Source: an uncultured Verrucomicrobiota bacterium (GTDB lineage Bacteria; Verrucomicrobiota; Kiritimatiellia; RFP12; UBA3636). Taken from it: a stretch of DNA of 38,476 nucleotides. The notes beneath the pieces were generated by a model. The model was not told the DNA's origin. It saw nothing but the letters and a program-made list of their open reading frames with translations, and searched no databases. Below are positions 1 to 6,982 of the stretch, one piece after another. Positions within the stretch are counted from its first letter, which is position 1. Each line of letters opens with the position of its first letter. The DNA lies in contig CAMNCG010000009.1 of the NCBI GenBank assembly GCA_946534105.1, positions 1 to 38,476 on the forward strand, written 5' to 3'. The translations under genes and the position numbers were made by a program.

Positions 1-20
1 AACGCAAAGGACGCAATCGC

Positions 21-81
21 GCGGGCCGATGTGTCATCGAACGCCGCTGCGCGGCTATGACACAATCGGCCCGCTTTTTTT
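21..81 (+). terminator. Strong intrinsic terminator of a gene left of the window
   Basis: A long hairpin is followed by seven T residues. The outer arms GCGGGCCGAT (21-30) and ATCGGCCCGC (65-74) pair perfectly. The next arms GTGTCAT (31-37) and ATGACAC (57-63) pair with a single bulged A at 64. An inner GCCGC (43-47) / GCGGC (51-55) stem closes the loop. The T-tract is 75-81. This is a textbook Rho-independent terminator in plus orientation, so a plus-strand gene should end just left of position 1. Confidence 0.82.
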
Positions 82-104
82 GTCGGGCCAAAAGCAGTGG
101 ACTG

Positions 105-164
105 AAAATGGCGGCTTGTGGCATAGCCGCCAACGGCGGCGTTCGATGCCACGGCCGCCATTTT
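105..164. terminator. Second long hairpin, probably a bidirectional terminator
   Basis: Arms AAAATGGCGG (105-114) and CCGCCATTTT (155-164) pair perfectly. Inside them GTGGCAT (118-124) pairs with ATGCCAC (146-152), and GCCGCC (126-131) pairs with GGCGGC (135-140). The A/T run lies at the base of the stem, which is the layout of a bidirectional terminator, but no free T-tract follows. It lies 24 bases after the first terminator. Function is inferred from structure alone. Confidence 0.5.
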
Positions 165-228
165 CCTGGCGCTCTTTGCGTTCCGTTGCATGGACAGTTT
201 CTGGTCGCGGCGGTCGCCGCGTGCTCCC

Positions 229-257
229 TTGCGGGTCACGCGACCCTGTGGTAGACT
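229..257 (+). promoter_or_regulatory. Putative sigma-70-type promoter before the AlbA_2 remnant
   Basis: TTGCGG (229-234) and TAGACT (252-257) are separated by exactly 17 bases, about 30 bases before the ATG at 289. The -10 box lies in the 14-mer TAGACTTGACCTCG. The same 14-mer occurs on the minus strand at 28264-28251, again as a -10 box with 17-base spacing to a TTGCAT box. The recurrence makes chance less likely, but no transcript evidence is available. Confidence 0.45.
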
Positions 258-288
258 TGACCTCGTCAACCACACCGGGCATGGACCG

Positions 289-396
289 ATGAAACGAGAA
301 GAGAACCAGACCTTCGAATACAAGCAATCCTGGCATGACAAGTGCATGGAATGGATTTGCGGGTACGCGAACGCCAAGGGAGGAACGCTCGCCTGA
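289..396 (+). pseudogene. N-terminal remnant of an AlbA_2-type ATP-binding protein
   Basis: The 35-codon frame begins MKREENQTFEYKQSW and runs into CGYANAKGGTL before an immediate stop. This is the usual opening of proteins with an AlbA_2/Schlafen-type domain, where E-x-K-x-S-W and the A-N-A-x-G-G-T motif precede the nucleotide-binding part. Family members run to several hundred residues, so everything after the glycine motif is missing. The upstream promoter-like pair suggests that the original 5' end is preserved and the body was lost. Family identity rests on one short block and is therefore moderate. Confidence 0.5.
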
Positions 397-446
397 CGGA
401 ACCCGTGTTTGGAGCCAGGGAACACACCGGGGTGGTGGCCGACGCC

Positions 447-1048
447 ATGAAGAACGCAGGAAACGGGAAGACGGCGCCGCAGGACGGAAGTCCTCCGACG
501 ATCCTCTACGTCGATTGCCAACCGCGGATCGAGCGGGAGCGGCGGAGGCTGGAGGGAATGCGCCGCTACGCCGCCGGGCGCGGGTGGCGCGTCGAGACGC
601 TCAAACACACGGACGGCGGTCCCCACGCGGAGCCTTGTCGAGTGGGCCGCTTCGCTCCCCCTGCACAGCGCCGTGTTCGCCGTCAACGACGGCTGCGCGT
701 TCATCGTCGCGGACGCCCTGGCGAGGGCCGGACGCGCCTATCCGCGCACGGTGACGCTCGTTGGCGTCGACGGCACGGAGCCGCACATGCCGCAGGACAG
801 GGACATCGCGCCGAAGGTCTCGTCGGTTGTGCTCGACCATGAAATGGCAGGATACCTCGCCGCAAAGTCGCTTGGGGAGCGTTCCCTGCGCAAGGCGATC
901 GTATTTCCGCCGCTGCTGGTGAACCGCCGGGCGTCGACGCGGGGCCATGGCCGGCGCGAACGGCTTCCGCACCGAGTGGGAATTCTGGCACTTCTTCCGC
1001 AAGCGGACGGGCCTGCCCCCCCTGCGCTTCCGCAGGGAGAGGCGATAG
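447..1048 (+). pseudogene. Decayed XylR-type regulator (LacI-like sensor plus AraC domain)
   Basis: Three pieces of one regulator survive in different frames. 447 to about 640 encodes the start of the sensor domain (TILYVDCQPRIERE, then RRYAAGRGWRVE). 640 to about 945 encodes the late sensor domain (SAVFAVNDGCAFIVADAL, then VSSVVLDHEMAGYLAAK and FPPLLVNRRASTRG). 959-1048 encodes the last AraC helices (GFRTEWEFWHFFRKRTGLPP) and a stop. The middle of the sensor and nearly all of the first AraC helix-turn-helix are deleted. The intact relatives at 5682-6863 and 37028-38239 show the full architecture. The product cannot be functional. Confidence 0.68.
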
Positions 1049-1093
1049 GAGTTCGTCGGCCCCTGCGTCATGGGAGGTGTATGAGATGTTGTA

Positions 1094-1167
1094 TTTTCGT
1101 GTAGAATTCGCTGAAATCAACTTTTGTTTTCGTGTATGATTTCATCATTTCATAGTTGATTTTCGTG
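1094..1167 (+). promoter_or_regulatory. Three TTTTCGTG direct repeats at 33-bp spacing
   Basis: TTTTCGTG occurs at 1094-1101, 1127-1134 and 1160-1167, each start exactly 33 bases after the previous one. The first two copies extend to TTTTCGTGTA. The third lies at the -35/spacer boundary of the promoter for the ATPase gene at 1218. A 33-base step is about three helical turns, which would place all copies on one face of the DNA. An inverted pair GAAATCAACT / AGTTGATTTTC also lies in this stretch. Inference: binding sites for an oligomeric regulator, possibly the ATPase itself or a partner. Confidence 0.5.
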
Positions 1168-1184
1168 ATTTCGCGTGGTAGAAT
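1156..1184 (+). promoter_or_regulatory. Promoter of the DUF4143 ATPase gene
   Basis: TTGATT (1156-1161) and TAGAAT (1179-1184) are 17 bases apart. The transcript would start near 1191, leaving a leader of about 27 bases before the ATG at 1218. Its -35 box overlaps the third TTTTCGTG repeat. Confidence 0.6.
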
Positions 1185-1217
1185 GCGCCGTGTTTTCAAT
1201 GGAAACGGAGGTTTCCG

Positions 1218-2558
1218 ATGGAGTTCAAGAGAAAAATCTACGACAAGCTGCTTGAATGGAAGCGGTCGTCCGGCGGACGGTCGGCGCTGATGGTCGACGG
1301 CGCGCGTCGCGTCGGCAAGAGCTTCATCGTCGAGGCGTTCGCCAAGCGCGAATACCGCAGCTATCTGCTGATCGACTTCAACCGGCCGCGCCCCGGCGCG
1401 GTCGAAGCCATCACGGAGGAGTCCAACGACCTGGACTTCCTGTTCGCGAAACTCGCCGCCCTCTACGACGTCAAGCTCCACCGGAGGGAGTCGCTGGTGA
1501 TCTTCGACGAGGTCCAGCTCTGTCCCCGGGCGCGCGCCCTGATCAAGTATCTTGTGGCGGACGGGCGCTACGACTACGTCGAGACCGGCTCGCTGATTTC
1601 GCTCAAGGCCAACGTCGAGGGAATCGTCATCCCGTCCGAGGAGGAGCATCTGGAGATGTTCCCGATGGACTTCGAGGAGTTCCTGTGGGCGCTCGGGAAC
1701 GACACGGCCTACGGGTTCATGCGGGCGGCGTTCGAGGCTGGGAAACCGGTCGGACAGGCCCTGAACCGAAAGTTCGCCAACCTCTTCCGCCAATACGTTC
1801 TTGTCGGGGGAATGCCGGCGGCGGTGGCGGCCTATGTCAAGCGGCACGATTTCGCCGAGGCCGACAAGGTCAAGCGCGGCATCCTGACGCTCTACCGCAA
1901 CGACATTGCCAAGTACACCCGCGGCTACGAGATGCGGGTGAAGCAGATCTTCGACGAAATCCCGGGGCAGCTTTCGCGCAAGGAGAAGAAGTTCCGGCTC
2001 TCCTCCATCTCGAAATCCGCGCGGACGCGGGAATACGAGGATGCGTTCGTCTGGCTGAACGACGCGATGATCACGAACCCGTGCTTCAACTCCACCGACC
2101 CGAACGTCGGTCTCGCGATGAACCTCGATACGACGACGCACAAGCTCTACATGGGGGATACGGGGCTCCTGGTCACGCATTCCTTCTGGAGCGACGGCTA
2201 CGCGGAGAACACGCTCTACAAGGCGATCCTCGCCGACCGGCTGTCGGTCAACGAAGGGATGCTCGCGGAGAACGTCGTCGCGCAGACCTTCCGCGCGCAG
2301 GGGCGGAAGCTCTTCTTCCATTCCCGCAACGGCGACAAGGCGGACGATCGGATGGAGATCGACTTCCTGATCCGTCGGGACCGCAAGATCTGCCCGGTGG
2401 AGGTGAAGTCATCAACGTTCAAGCGGCATTCCTCGCTCGACAAGTTCGTGCGGAAGTTCAGCGGCCGGATCGGACGGCCGTTCATCCTCTACCAAGGCGA
2501 TTTCATGGAGCGTGACGGAGTTCTGCACCTCCCGCTCTACATGGCGTCTTTTCTCTGA
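1218..2558 (+). CDS. AAA+ ATPase with C-terminal DUF4143 domain
   Basis: The 446-residue product has a P-loop at residues 28-35 (GARRVGKS) and a Walker B at about 93-98 (LVIFDE). A DUF4143 domain follows from about 200 to the end. The C-terminal part contains MEIDFLI, then PVEVKSS, the D-x(n)-E-x-K pattern of a PD-(D/E)XK nuclease-like fold. Length and order match the AAA_14/DUF4143 family, common in anaerobes with uncertain function. Its promoter carries 33-bp direct repeats, as does that of the paralogue at 15568. The ATG is chosen because the family normally opens with a basic segment shortly before the P-loop. It is one of two apparently intact genes in a zone of remnants, and it is monocistronic as far as can be seen. 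Confidence 0.9.
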   Translation: MEFKRKIYDKLLEWKRSSGGRSALMVDGARRVGKSFIVEAFAKREYRSYLLIDFNRPRPGAVEAITEESNDLDFLFAKLAALYDVKLHRRESLVIFDEVQLCPRARALIKYLVADGRYDYVETGSLISLKANVEGIVIPSEEEHLEMFPMDFEEFLWALGNDTAYGFMRAAFEAGKPVGQALNRKFANLFRQYVLVGGMPAAVAAYVKRHDFAEADKVKRGILTLYRNDIAKYTRGYEMRVKQIFDEIPGQLSRKEKKFRLSSISKSARTREYEDAFVWLNDAMITNPCFNSTDPNVGLAMNLDTTTHKLYMGDTGLLVTHSFWSDGYAENTLYKAILADRLSVNEGMLAENVVAQTFRAQGRKLFFHSRNGDKADDRMEIDFLIRRDRKICPVEVKSSTFKRHSSLDKFVRKFSGRIGRPFILYQGDFMERDGVLHLPLYMASFL

Positions 2559-2837
2559 TTCCACTGCGGCTTTCCGTCCACGTGGGACATGTGGAAGCTC
2601 TTCCCCGCTATCCCGAAGACCGGGACATCGGAACGCTCCGCGAACGGCGCTATTCGTTCTGCCACGGCGTGCCGTGTTCGCGAGTTCGAGCATTCCGAAA
2701 AGCAGTTCATGTCCGTGGGGCTCGCGCATTCCCCAGCCAAGGTGCGGCGCCTGTTCGGGACAGAAGTCCACCGGCGCATCGACGCGGCGCGGCATTCCGC
2801 GCAGAAGGGAGGCGAGCGCCCCCAGCGCGCGGTATAC

Positions 2838-3397
2838 CGCGGCGAAGGCAGCTGGCACTACGGCGACTGGCTCGCCGTCGATTGCCCCGTGGACGAGGAC
2901 GGCAACCCGATCCGCGAAGGCGCGCCGACCTCGCATACCGGATCTTCCGGCGGCGCAAGTACCCGTCATGGTATTTCCAGATACTCGACGGCGACGCAAC
3001 GACGATGTGGGAGCGCTGGAACAGCTACTCCTCGCGCCACGGCTTCGGCGACGCGAACATGAACTCCTTCAACCACTACGCATACGGCGCGATCGGCGAA
3101 TGGATGTACGAAACCGTGGGCGGCATTTCCCCCGCGGAACCCGGCTTCCGCAAAATCCGCTTCGCCCCCGTGCCCGGCGTGGGCATCGACTGGGCGAAGG
3201 CGTCGCTTCTCACGCGCCACGGGACGGCCTCCATCCGCTGGCGCAAATCCTCCGGCGGACGCCTCGCGGTCGACCTCGTCGTCCCCCCGAACACCACGGC
3301 CATCCTGGAACTCCCCGGACAGGAGCCGCGCGAACTGCCGCCCGGCCGCCACGCCATGGCGATGCAGTTGTGGACGTTGCTTTGTTGTTTTTCATGA
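2838..3397 (+). pseudogene. 3' remnant of a GH78 alpha-L-rhamnosidase
   Basis: About 2838-2930 encodes GSWHYGDWLAVDCPVDEDG, a block from the (alpha/alpha)6 barrel of GH78 enzymes. After a frame change, about 2935-3340 encodes the end of the barrel and the C-terminal beta domain: YPSWYFQI, TTMWERWNSY, MNSFNHYAYGAIGEWMY, then PGFRKIRFAP and VDLVVPPNTTAILELP. Together these are the classical last third of GH78. The catalytic segment and N-terminal domains are missing, and the true stop has been lost, so the frame runs on to 3397. The remnant differs in detail from the intact GH78 at 28364-30517 and appears to come from another subfamily. Confidence 0.7.
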
Positions 3398-3446
3398 CGC
3401 CGCGCATTCTTGCACGGAAAAAACGCACAAGCAACCTTTTCTTTAT

Positions 3447-3496
3447 GCCTCCCCCTGCGCAACGGAACCAATCAGCGTTGCGTCATCGGGGGAGGC
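3447..3496. other. Hairpin with internal loop
   Basis: GCCTCCCCC (3447-3455) pairs with GGGGGAGGC (3488-3496), and CAACG (3460-3464) pairs with CGTTG (3476-3480) inside. No T-tract follows. It lies between the GH78 remnant and the YgjV-like remnant and could be a decayed terminator or leader structure. No gene was recognised in 3398-3600. Confidence 0.4.
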
Positions 3497-3605
3497 TTCT
3501 TGCATTTCTATGGGATGGTAGTGCTAAAAAGCCTCTTCGTCGCGCTGTCGCCACCCATCCCGAAGCGTTGCGGCGGCGATGGCAACGATGTTGGCAACGG
3601 CGCAG

Positions 3606-3755
3606 ACGGAGCCGGGAATAGACCGCCCCGCGGACGCATGACGAGGCCAAGACGACGGCCCCGGTCCAGGCACCGAGAAGCAGCATGTGCGCGACCCAGA
3701 ACAGGCTGGCGACAGCCTGTCGCATGGCGATGCGCCGCGTCGCGCGGGCGAAGTA
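3606..3755 (-). pseudogene. Fragment resembling a YgjV-type inner membrane protein
   Basis: On the minus strand about 50 codons encode AVASLFWVAHMLLLGAWTGA, VVLASSCVRG, then AVYSRLR. A hydrophobic helix with H-x-x-L-L-G-A-x-T-G-A followed by a helix ending in R resembles the second and third membrane segments of the YgjV family. No start, stop or flanking helices are present in frame, so this is a remnant. The similarity comes from pattern memory on a short stretch and could be accidental hydrophobicity. Confidence 0.35.
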
Positions 3756-3756
3756 G

Positions 3757-3990
3757 CTCGACACCGTGCGGACACTGGAGAACCACTGCCGCAAGGCGCT
3801 TGGCCGGAGCGTCGGCGACGTGATCCGCGAAGCCTGCCTGTCCAATGTCCATGCGCTCGTGGCGGACACCGACATCCCGTTCGCCGAAATCGCCCGCAGG
3901 TGCGGGCAGCTCAGCGCCTCCCATCTCGCCGCGGCATTCCGGCGGCGCTACGGAACGACGATGACCGAAGTGCGACACCCCCGCGCGTGA
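3757..3990 (+). pseudogene. C-terminal AraC-type DNA-binding domain remnant
   Basis: The frame encodes RTLENHCRKALGRSVGDVI, then LVADTDIPFAEIARRCGQLS, then HLAAAFRRRYGTT and a stop. These are the last part of the first helix-turn-helix and the complete second helix-turn-helix of an AraC/XylS domain. An in-frame stop at 3754-3756 lies just upstream, where the minus-strand YgjV-like fragment abuts. The sensor domain is absent. The style matches the XylR-type regulators elsewhere in the window, so this is probably the tail of another deleted copy. Confidence 0.6.
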
Positions 3991-4008
3991 CCGCGCGTCA
4001 GCCAGGAC

Positions 4009-4451
4009 GTCGGGCCATCCACGCTGCAACGGCCCGACGACCTCTCGGGCAGCGTCACGCGGCCGAGGCTGTACCACTGGAAGGCCGACGCGGGGGCCGG
4101 GAACGAGAAGATGCCCGCCAACGAGCCGAAGAGCGGCGACGCGCTGGAGGTGCGCCTCGCGTGGAACAGGTCCGGGCTGATGATGCGCGCCGTCGTGGAG
4201 AAGGACGGCTTCCATCCGGGCGGCGAAAACGTGATGAAACTGTGGAAGGGCGACGGCCTCCAGATCGCGTTCGACACGATGAAGAACGCGCAGAAGATGG
4301 CGATTGGCTACGACGACGAGGACTTCGAGTACGACCTTGCGATGTTCAACGGCAGGCCTACGGTCTTCCGCCGCAAGGCGTCGCTCGCCTGGTGAAGGGC
4401 AAGTGGCCCTACGGCTTCCAGGAAATCGTGCTGGTCGGGGGAGACAGATAA
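4009..4451 (+). pseudogene. Fragment of a CBM9-like carbohydrate-binding domain
   Basis: Up to the stop at 4395 the frame encodes LYHWKADAG, LEVRLAWNRSGLMMRAVVEK, KLWKGDGLQIAFDTMKNAQK, then GYDDEDFEYDL. The W-x-G-D-x-L-Q-I-A-F-D block and the following D-D-E-D-F-E-Y stretch resemble DOMON/CBM9-like beta-sandwich domains that end exported glycoside hydrolases. A frameshift near 4385 moves the last residues (VKGKWPYGFQEIV) into another frame that ends at 4451. No start or catalytic domain is visible. Probably the 3' end of a lost exported glycosidase. Confidence 0.5.
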
Positions 4452-4552
4452 TGACGCTACACGCCGCGAAAGAAACTTCCGCTTGGAAATCCTATGGTTC
4501 GTGCTTTCATGGCGCACATCATAGCGGTTTCCGCCCACGAAATCAACCTAAA

Positions 4553-4611
4553 TTTTCCATCGCAATTGGAAAAAACGCATTCATTTTTCCAACGGCAATG
4601 GAAAAATGCGT
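4553..4611. repeat. Twin hairpins with TTTTCCA/TGGAAAA arms
   Basis: Two hairpins follow each other. In the first, TTTTCCA (4553-4559) and TGGAAAA (4567-4573) enclose a 7-base loop. In the second, TTTTTCCA (4584-4591) and TGGAAAAA (4599-4606) enclose another 7-base loop. The second is enclosed in addition by ACGCAT (4575-4580) and ATGCGT (4606-4611). The AT-rich composition contrasts with the surroundings. It looks like an interspersed palindromic element rather than a promoter. Confidence 0.65.
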
Positions 4612-4747
4612 GGGAACGCACGATGCGGCGGCGGAGCGCCTGATTGCCGCCGAGGAGCAAGTGCAGACGCGGGACTGGACGGGCCGGGAGGCCCCCTGCG
4701 CCGTCCAGGTCGCGCTGAAACGCATACGCGAGGAGAAGAGGCAATGA
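4598..4747 (+). pseudogene. Unrecognised 3'-terminal ORF fragment
   Basis: The frame encodes AAAERLIAAEEQVQTRDWTG, then PCAVQVALKRIREEKRQ, and stops with a TGA that overlaps the ATG of the next frame (ATGA, 4744-4747). The ATGA overlap suggests a genuine former operon junction, so this is probably the last ~45 codons of a larger deleted gene. The only ATG in frame lies inside the palindromic element just upstream and is not a credible original start. I do not recognise the family. Confidence 0.3.
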
Positions 4748-5443
4748 AACCATCCGCCCCCGCCGGCGTCACGGCGGTCCGCCCCGTCGCGACGAACGAG
4801 GCGCTCATCAATCCCGGCATGGGCTGGGTGTTCTACAAGTATTCGAACAGGCTCTGGGCCTACGGCGCCAACACGCCGACGGATGACACGCTCGGCTGGT
4901 TCCCCGGCTGCTCCACGATCTACATGCGACTGACGTGGAACGATCTTGAGCCGGAGGAGGGCGACTTCCGCTGGGAGTTGTTCGACACGTTCGCGCAGCC
5001 GTGGATCGCCCGGGGAAAGAAGATCGCCTTTCGTGTGATGACGTGCTCGCAGGTCGAGGAGGGGACGCCCGAATTCGTGCGGCAGGCGGACCGACGACGA
5101 GAAGGCGCAGAACGACGGCGTGCATCCCGACCGCTTCCCGCCGCCGGAGAAGAACGATTTCCGCCCGTACGACTGCTGGGCGCACGACAAATGGGCGCGT
5201 CTCTTCGCGCCGACGCTCAAGCCGGGGACGTACGCGCTCGCCGTCTCCGTCGGCTCGCGGATCGGGACGCCGGAAATCGCGCTGCCGCTGGAAGGCCAGG
5301 TCGGCACCACTCGACGCTACGTCCTCGGAGAAGTCGTGGTCGTCGACAATGAGGAAAACCACGGCTTCGTCACCGGCACGAACCACGTCATCGACGACGC
5401 CCCCCCCAACTCATTCATGAAAACCAGGACTCCAAAAATGTAA
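4744..5443 (+). pseudogene. Internally deleted DUF4832-like glycosidase
   Basis: The N-terminal part (4744 to about 5090) encodes NEALINPGMGWVFYKYSN, STIYMRLTWNDLEPEEGDFR, GKKIAFRVMTC, typical of the opening strands of a beta-galactosidase-like TIM barrel. After a deletion and frame change at about 5090-5120, the C-terminal part (to 5443) encodes LKPGTYALAVSVGSRIGTPE and IALPLE, then RRYVLGEVVV, matching the beta-sandwich end of DUF4832-type proteins. The barrel core with the catalytic residues is missing. The N-terminal part lacks a signal peptide. Confidence 0.62.
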
Positions 5444-5478
5444 AGCCGGGCGGTGGTGCGCTGCGCAGCACGGACGTG

Positions 5479-5517
5479 AACGCCTCGGGGTCTGTCCCTG
5501 GACGCCCCCGGCGGATG
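5479..5517 (+). repeat. 39-bp interspersed repeat, copy 1
   Basis: This 39-base segment begins AACGCCTCGGGGTCTGTCCC and ends CCCCCGGCGGATG. It matches 15104-15142 at all but two positions. It contains the GGGGTCTGTCCC core that is tandemly repeated at 15349-15460. Apart from this repeat and the palindrome at 5630-5660, no gene is seen in 5444-5681. Confidence 0.55.
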
Positions 5518-5629
5518 TCGCCGAGAAGCGCATCCGCCACGGCGCCATAGCCACGGGCGGGTGGGGGTTGTCCTTCCTGCATGGATACCATTGTCCCTGA
5601 CTGGCAGCGAGTTTAATCCCCGGCACATC

Positions 5630-5660
5630 GGGAATCAAGCCCGGTATATACCGGTTTCCC
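5630..5660. other. Palindrome downstream of the XylR-type regulator
   Basis: CCGGTATATACCGG (5641-5654) is a perfect 14-base palindrome flanked by GGGAA (5630-5634) and TTCCC (5656-5660). It lies 22 bases beyond the stop of the minus-strand regulator gene. A hairpin terminator without a T-tract, or an operator, are both possible. Confidence 0.4.
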
Positions 5661-5681
5661 AGGGGTGGGTTCCGCAGGGGC

Positions 5682-6863
5682 CTACTTGGCGCCGATGGCC
5701 TTGCGCCGCCAGGCGGCCGGCGTTTCGCCCATGCGCCTGCGGAAGAACCGGACGAACGCGGGCGACGAGGAGAAACCGCACTCGGCGGCGATGAGCGCGA
5801 CCGGCTTGTCGGACTTGCGCAGCATTTTCATGGTCCGTTCGGCGAGCGCGCGCTCGATTTCGTCGCCGATGGACCGGCCGCGAACCTCCCGGAAACGCAG
5901 GTCGGCGAGACGCCGCGAAACGCCCAGGTGCGCGACCACGTCCGAGACGCGGAGCCGACCCGAGGCGTTCGCCTCGATGTAGGACAGCGCGGTCGCGATG
6001 ATCCGCGCGGCGGGCGGCACGAGGCGCGTCGAGTCGCGCAGGACGACCTCCTTCACCGACCTCTCGAACACGATCTCGCGGCTGTTCCCGCCGTGCATGA
6101 CGTGGCGCAGCTCCTCCGCCGCGAGGAAGCCGAGCTGCTCGTGGTCGGGAAGAATGCTGGAAAGCGGCACGCGCGTCGATTTGCACAGCACCTCGTCGTT
6201 GTCCACGCCCAGCACGGCGATCGTTTCCGGCACCGCGATGTCGAACCGACGGCATGTCTCCAGAACCGTCACGGCGGCGCGGTCGCGCACCGCGAACACA
6301 CCCGCCGGCGCCGGGAGACGTGAGATTTCGCGGCGGATCGCCTCGAACTGCGTTTCGTCCGACGCCGCCTCCGGAATGACGATTGTCTCCGCAGAGAGGC
6401 CGTCTTCCCCAAGCCGCGACCGGAAGCCCCATTCGCGGTGCTCCGTGTATGGAAACTGCGGCTGGTCGATCACGCATGCCAGCGAGTTGAATCGGCCGCG
6501 CGAGAGCAGATGGTCGGCCGCCGCCCGGCCGATGGCCGAGTCGTCGAGACGGACGAAGGACGCCCGATGCCCCGCGAACTGCTTCGGCGACGCCGGGATG
6601 TCCACGAAAACGGATGGAATGCCCGCTTCCAGAAGCGCGTCGAGGTCGCGGTCCTCAAGGGGAAGCACGAAGAGGATGCCGTCGGGGGGCCAGCCGGCGT
6701 CGAGGCGTTCGCGCAGCGCGGCGCAACGCTCGAAGACCTCCAGGGTCCACCGCCGGCCCGTGTTGACATAGCGGAAGATGCCAGTAAGGTAGTCGCGCCC
6801 CGCCGCGTTGGAGAAGGAGGCGGCGACAGCGATGCGCTCGAAGGTGCGGTCTGGGGAGCTCAT
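5682..6863 (-). CDS. XylR-type regulator (LacI-like sensor, AraC DNA-binding domain)
   Basis: The product has a periplasmic-binding-protein-like sensor (about residues 5-270; DGILFVLPL, then GVFAVRDRAAVTVLE, VLGVDNDEVLCK, PLSSILPD). An AraC-type double helix-turn-helix follows (about 285-393; VSDVVAHLGVSRRLADLRF, then LIAAECGFSSSPAFVRFFRR). This is the architecture of E. coli XylR and its many PVC homologues, which bind sugars and recognise two direct-repeat half-sites. I start at MSSPDRTFERIA because the sensor strand follows at once; longer in-frame starts reach 6947. No clear ribosome-binding site is visible. It is divergent from the AAA-ATPase-like pseudogene. Its target is unknown since its neighbours are decayed. 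Confidence 0.88.
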   Translation of the reverse strand: MSSPDRTFERIAVAASFSNAAGRDYLTGIFRYVNTGRRWTLEVFERCAALRERLDAGWPPDGILFVLPLEDRDLDALLEAGIPSVFVDIPASPKQFAGHRASFVRLDDSAIGRAAADHLLSRGRFNSLACVIDQPQFPYTEHREWGFRSRLGEDGLSAETIVIPEAASDETQFEAIRREISRLPAPAGVFAVRDRAAVTVLETCRRFDIAVPETIAVLGVDNDEVLCKSTRVPLSSILPDHEQLGFLAAEELRHVMHGGNSREIVFERSVKEVVLRDSTRLVPPAARIIATALSYIEANASGRLRVSDVVAHLGVSRRLADLRFREVRGRSIGDEIERALAERTMKMLRKSDKPVALIAAECGFSSSPAFVRFFRRRMGETPAAWRRKAIGAK

Positions 6864-6926
6864 GGAGAAGGGGTGGTGTGTGTTTGGCTGAATCGTGACA
6901 GAAAGCGCGGCTTCCGTCAATGCCGT

Positions 6927-6955
6927 TTGCGCCCCGCGCTGCATCATGCTATCAT
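6927..6955 (+). promoter_or_regulatory. Putative promoter of the AAA-ATPase-like pseudogene
   Basis: TTGCGC (6927-6932) and TATCAT (6950-6955) are 17 bases apart and lie 27 bases before the ATG at 6983. The 5' end of the decayed gene appears intact, so the promoter may be preserved. Confidence 0.45.
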
Positions 6956-6982
6956 GGAAGCCGTCAACGCCACGGAGTGCGC

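Noticed and set aside
1068-2321. Long open frame antisense to the DUF4143 ATPase gene
   Set aside because: Its composition (runs of R, P, V, D, E) is what the complement of GC-rich coding DNA produces; no domain is recognisable, and the sense frame has clear Walker motifs.
2537-2779. Small minus-strand gene after the first ATPase
   Set aside because: No ribosome-binding site, no domain and no hydrophobic or helix-turn-helix pattern; the stretch is more likely part of the decayed GH78 zone.
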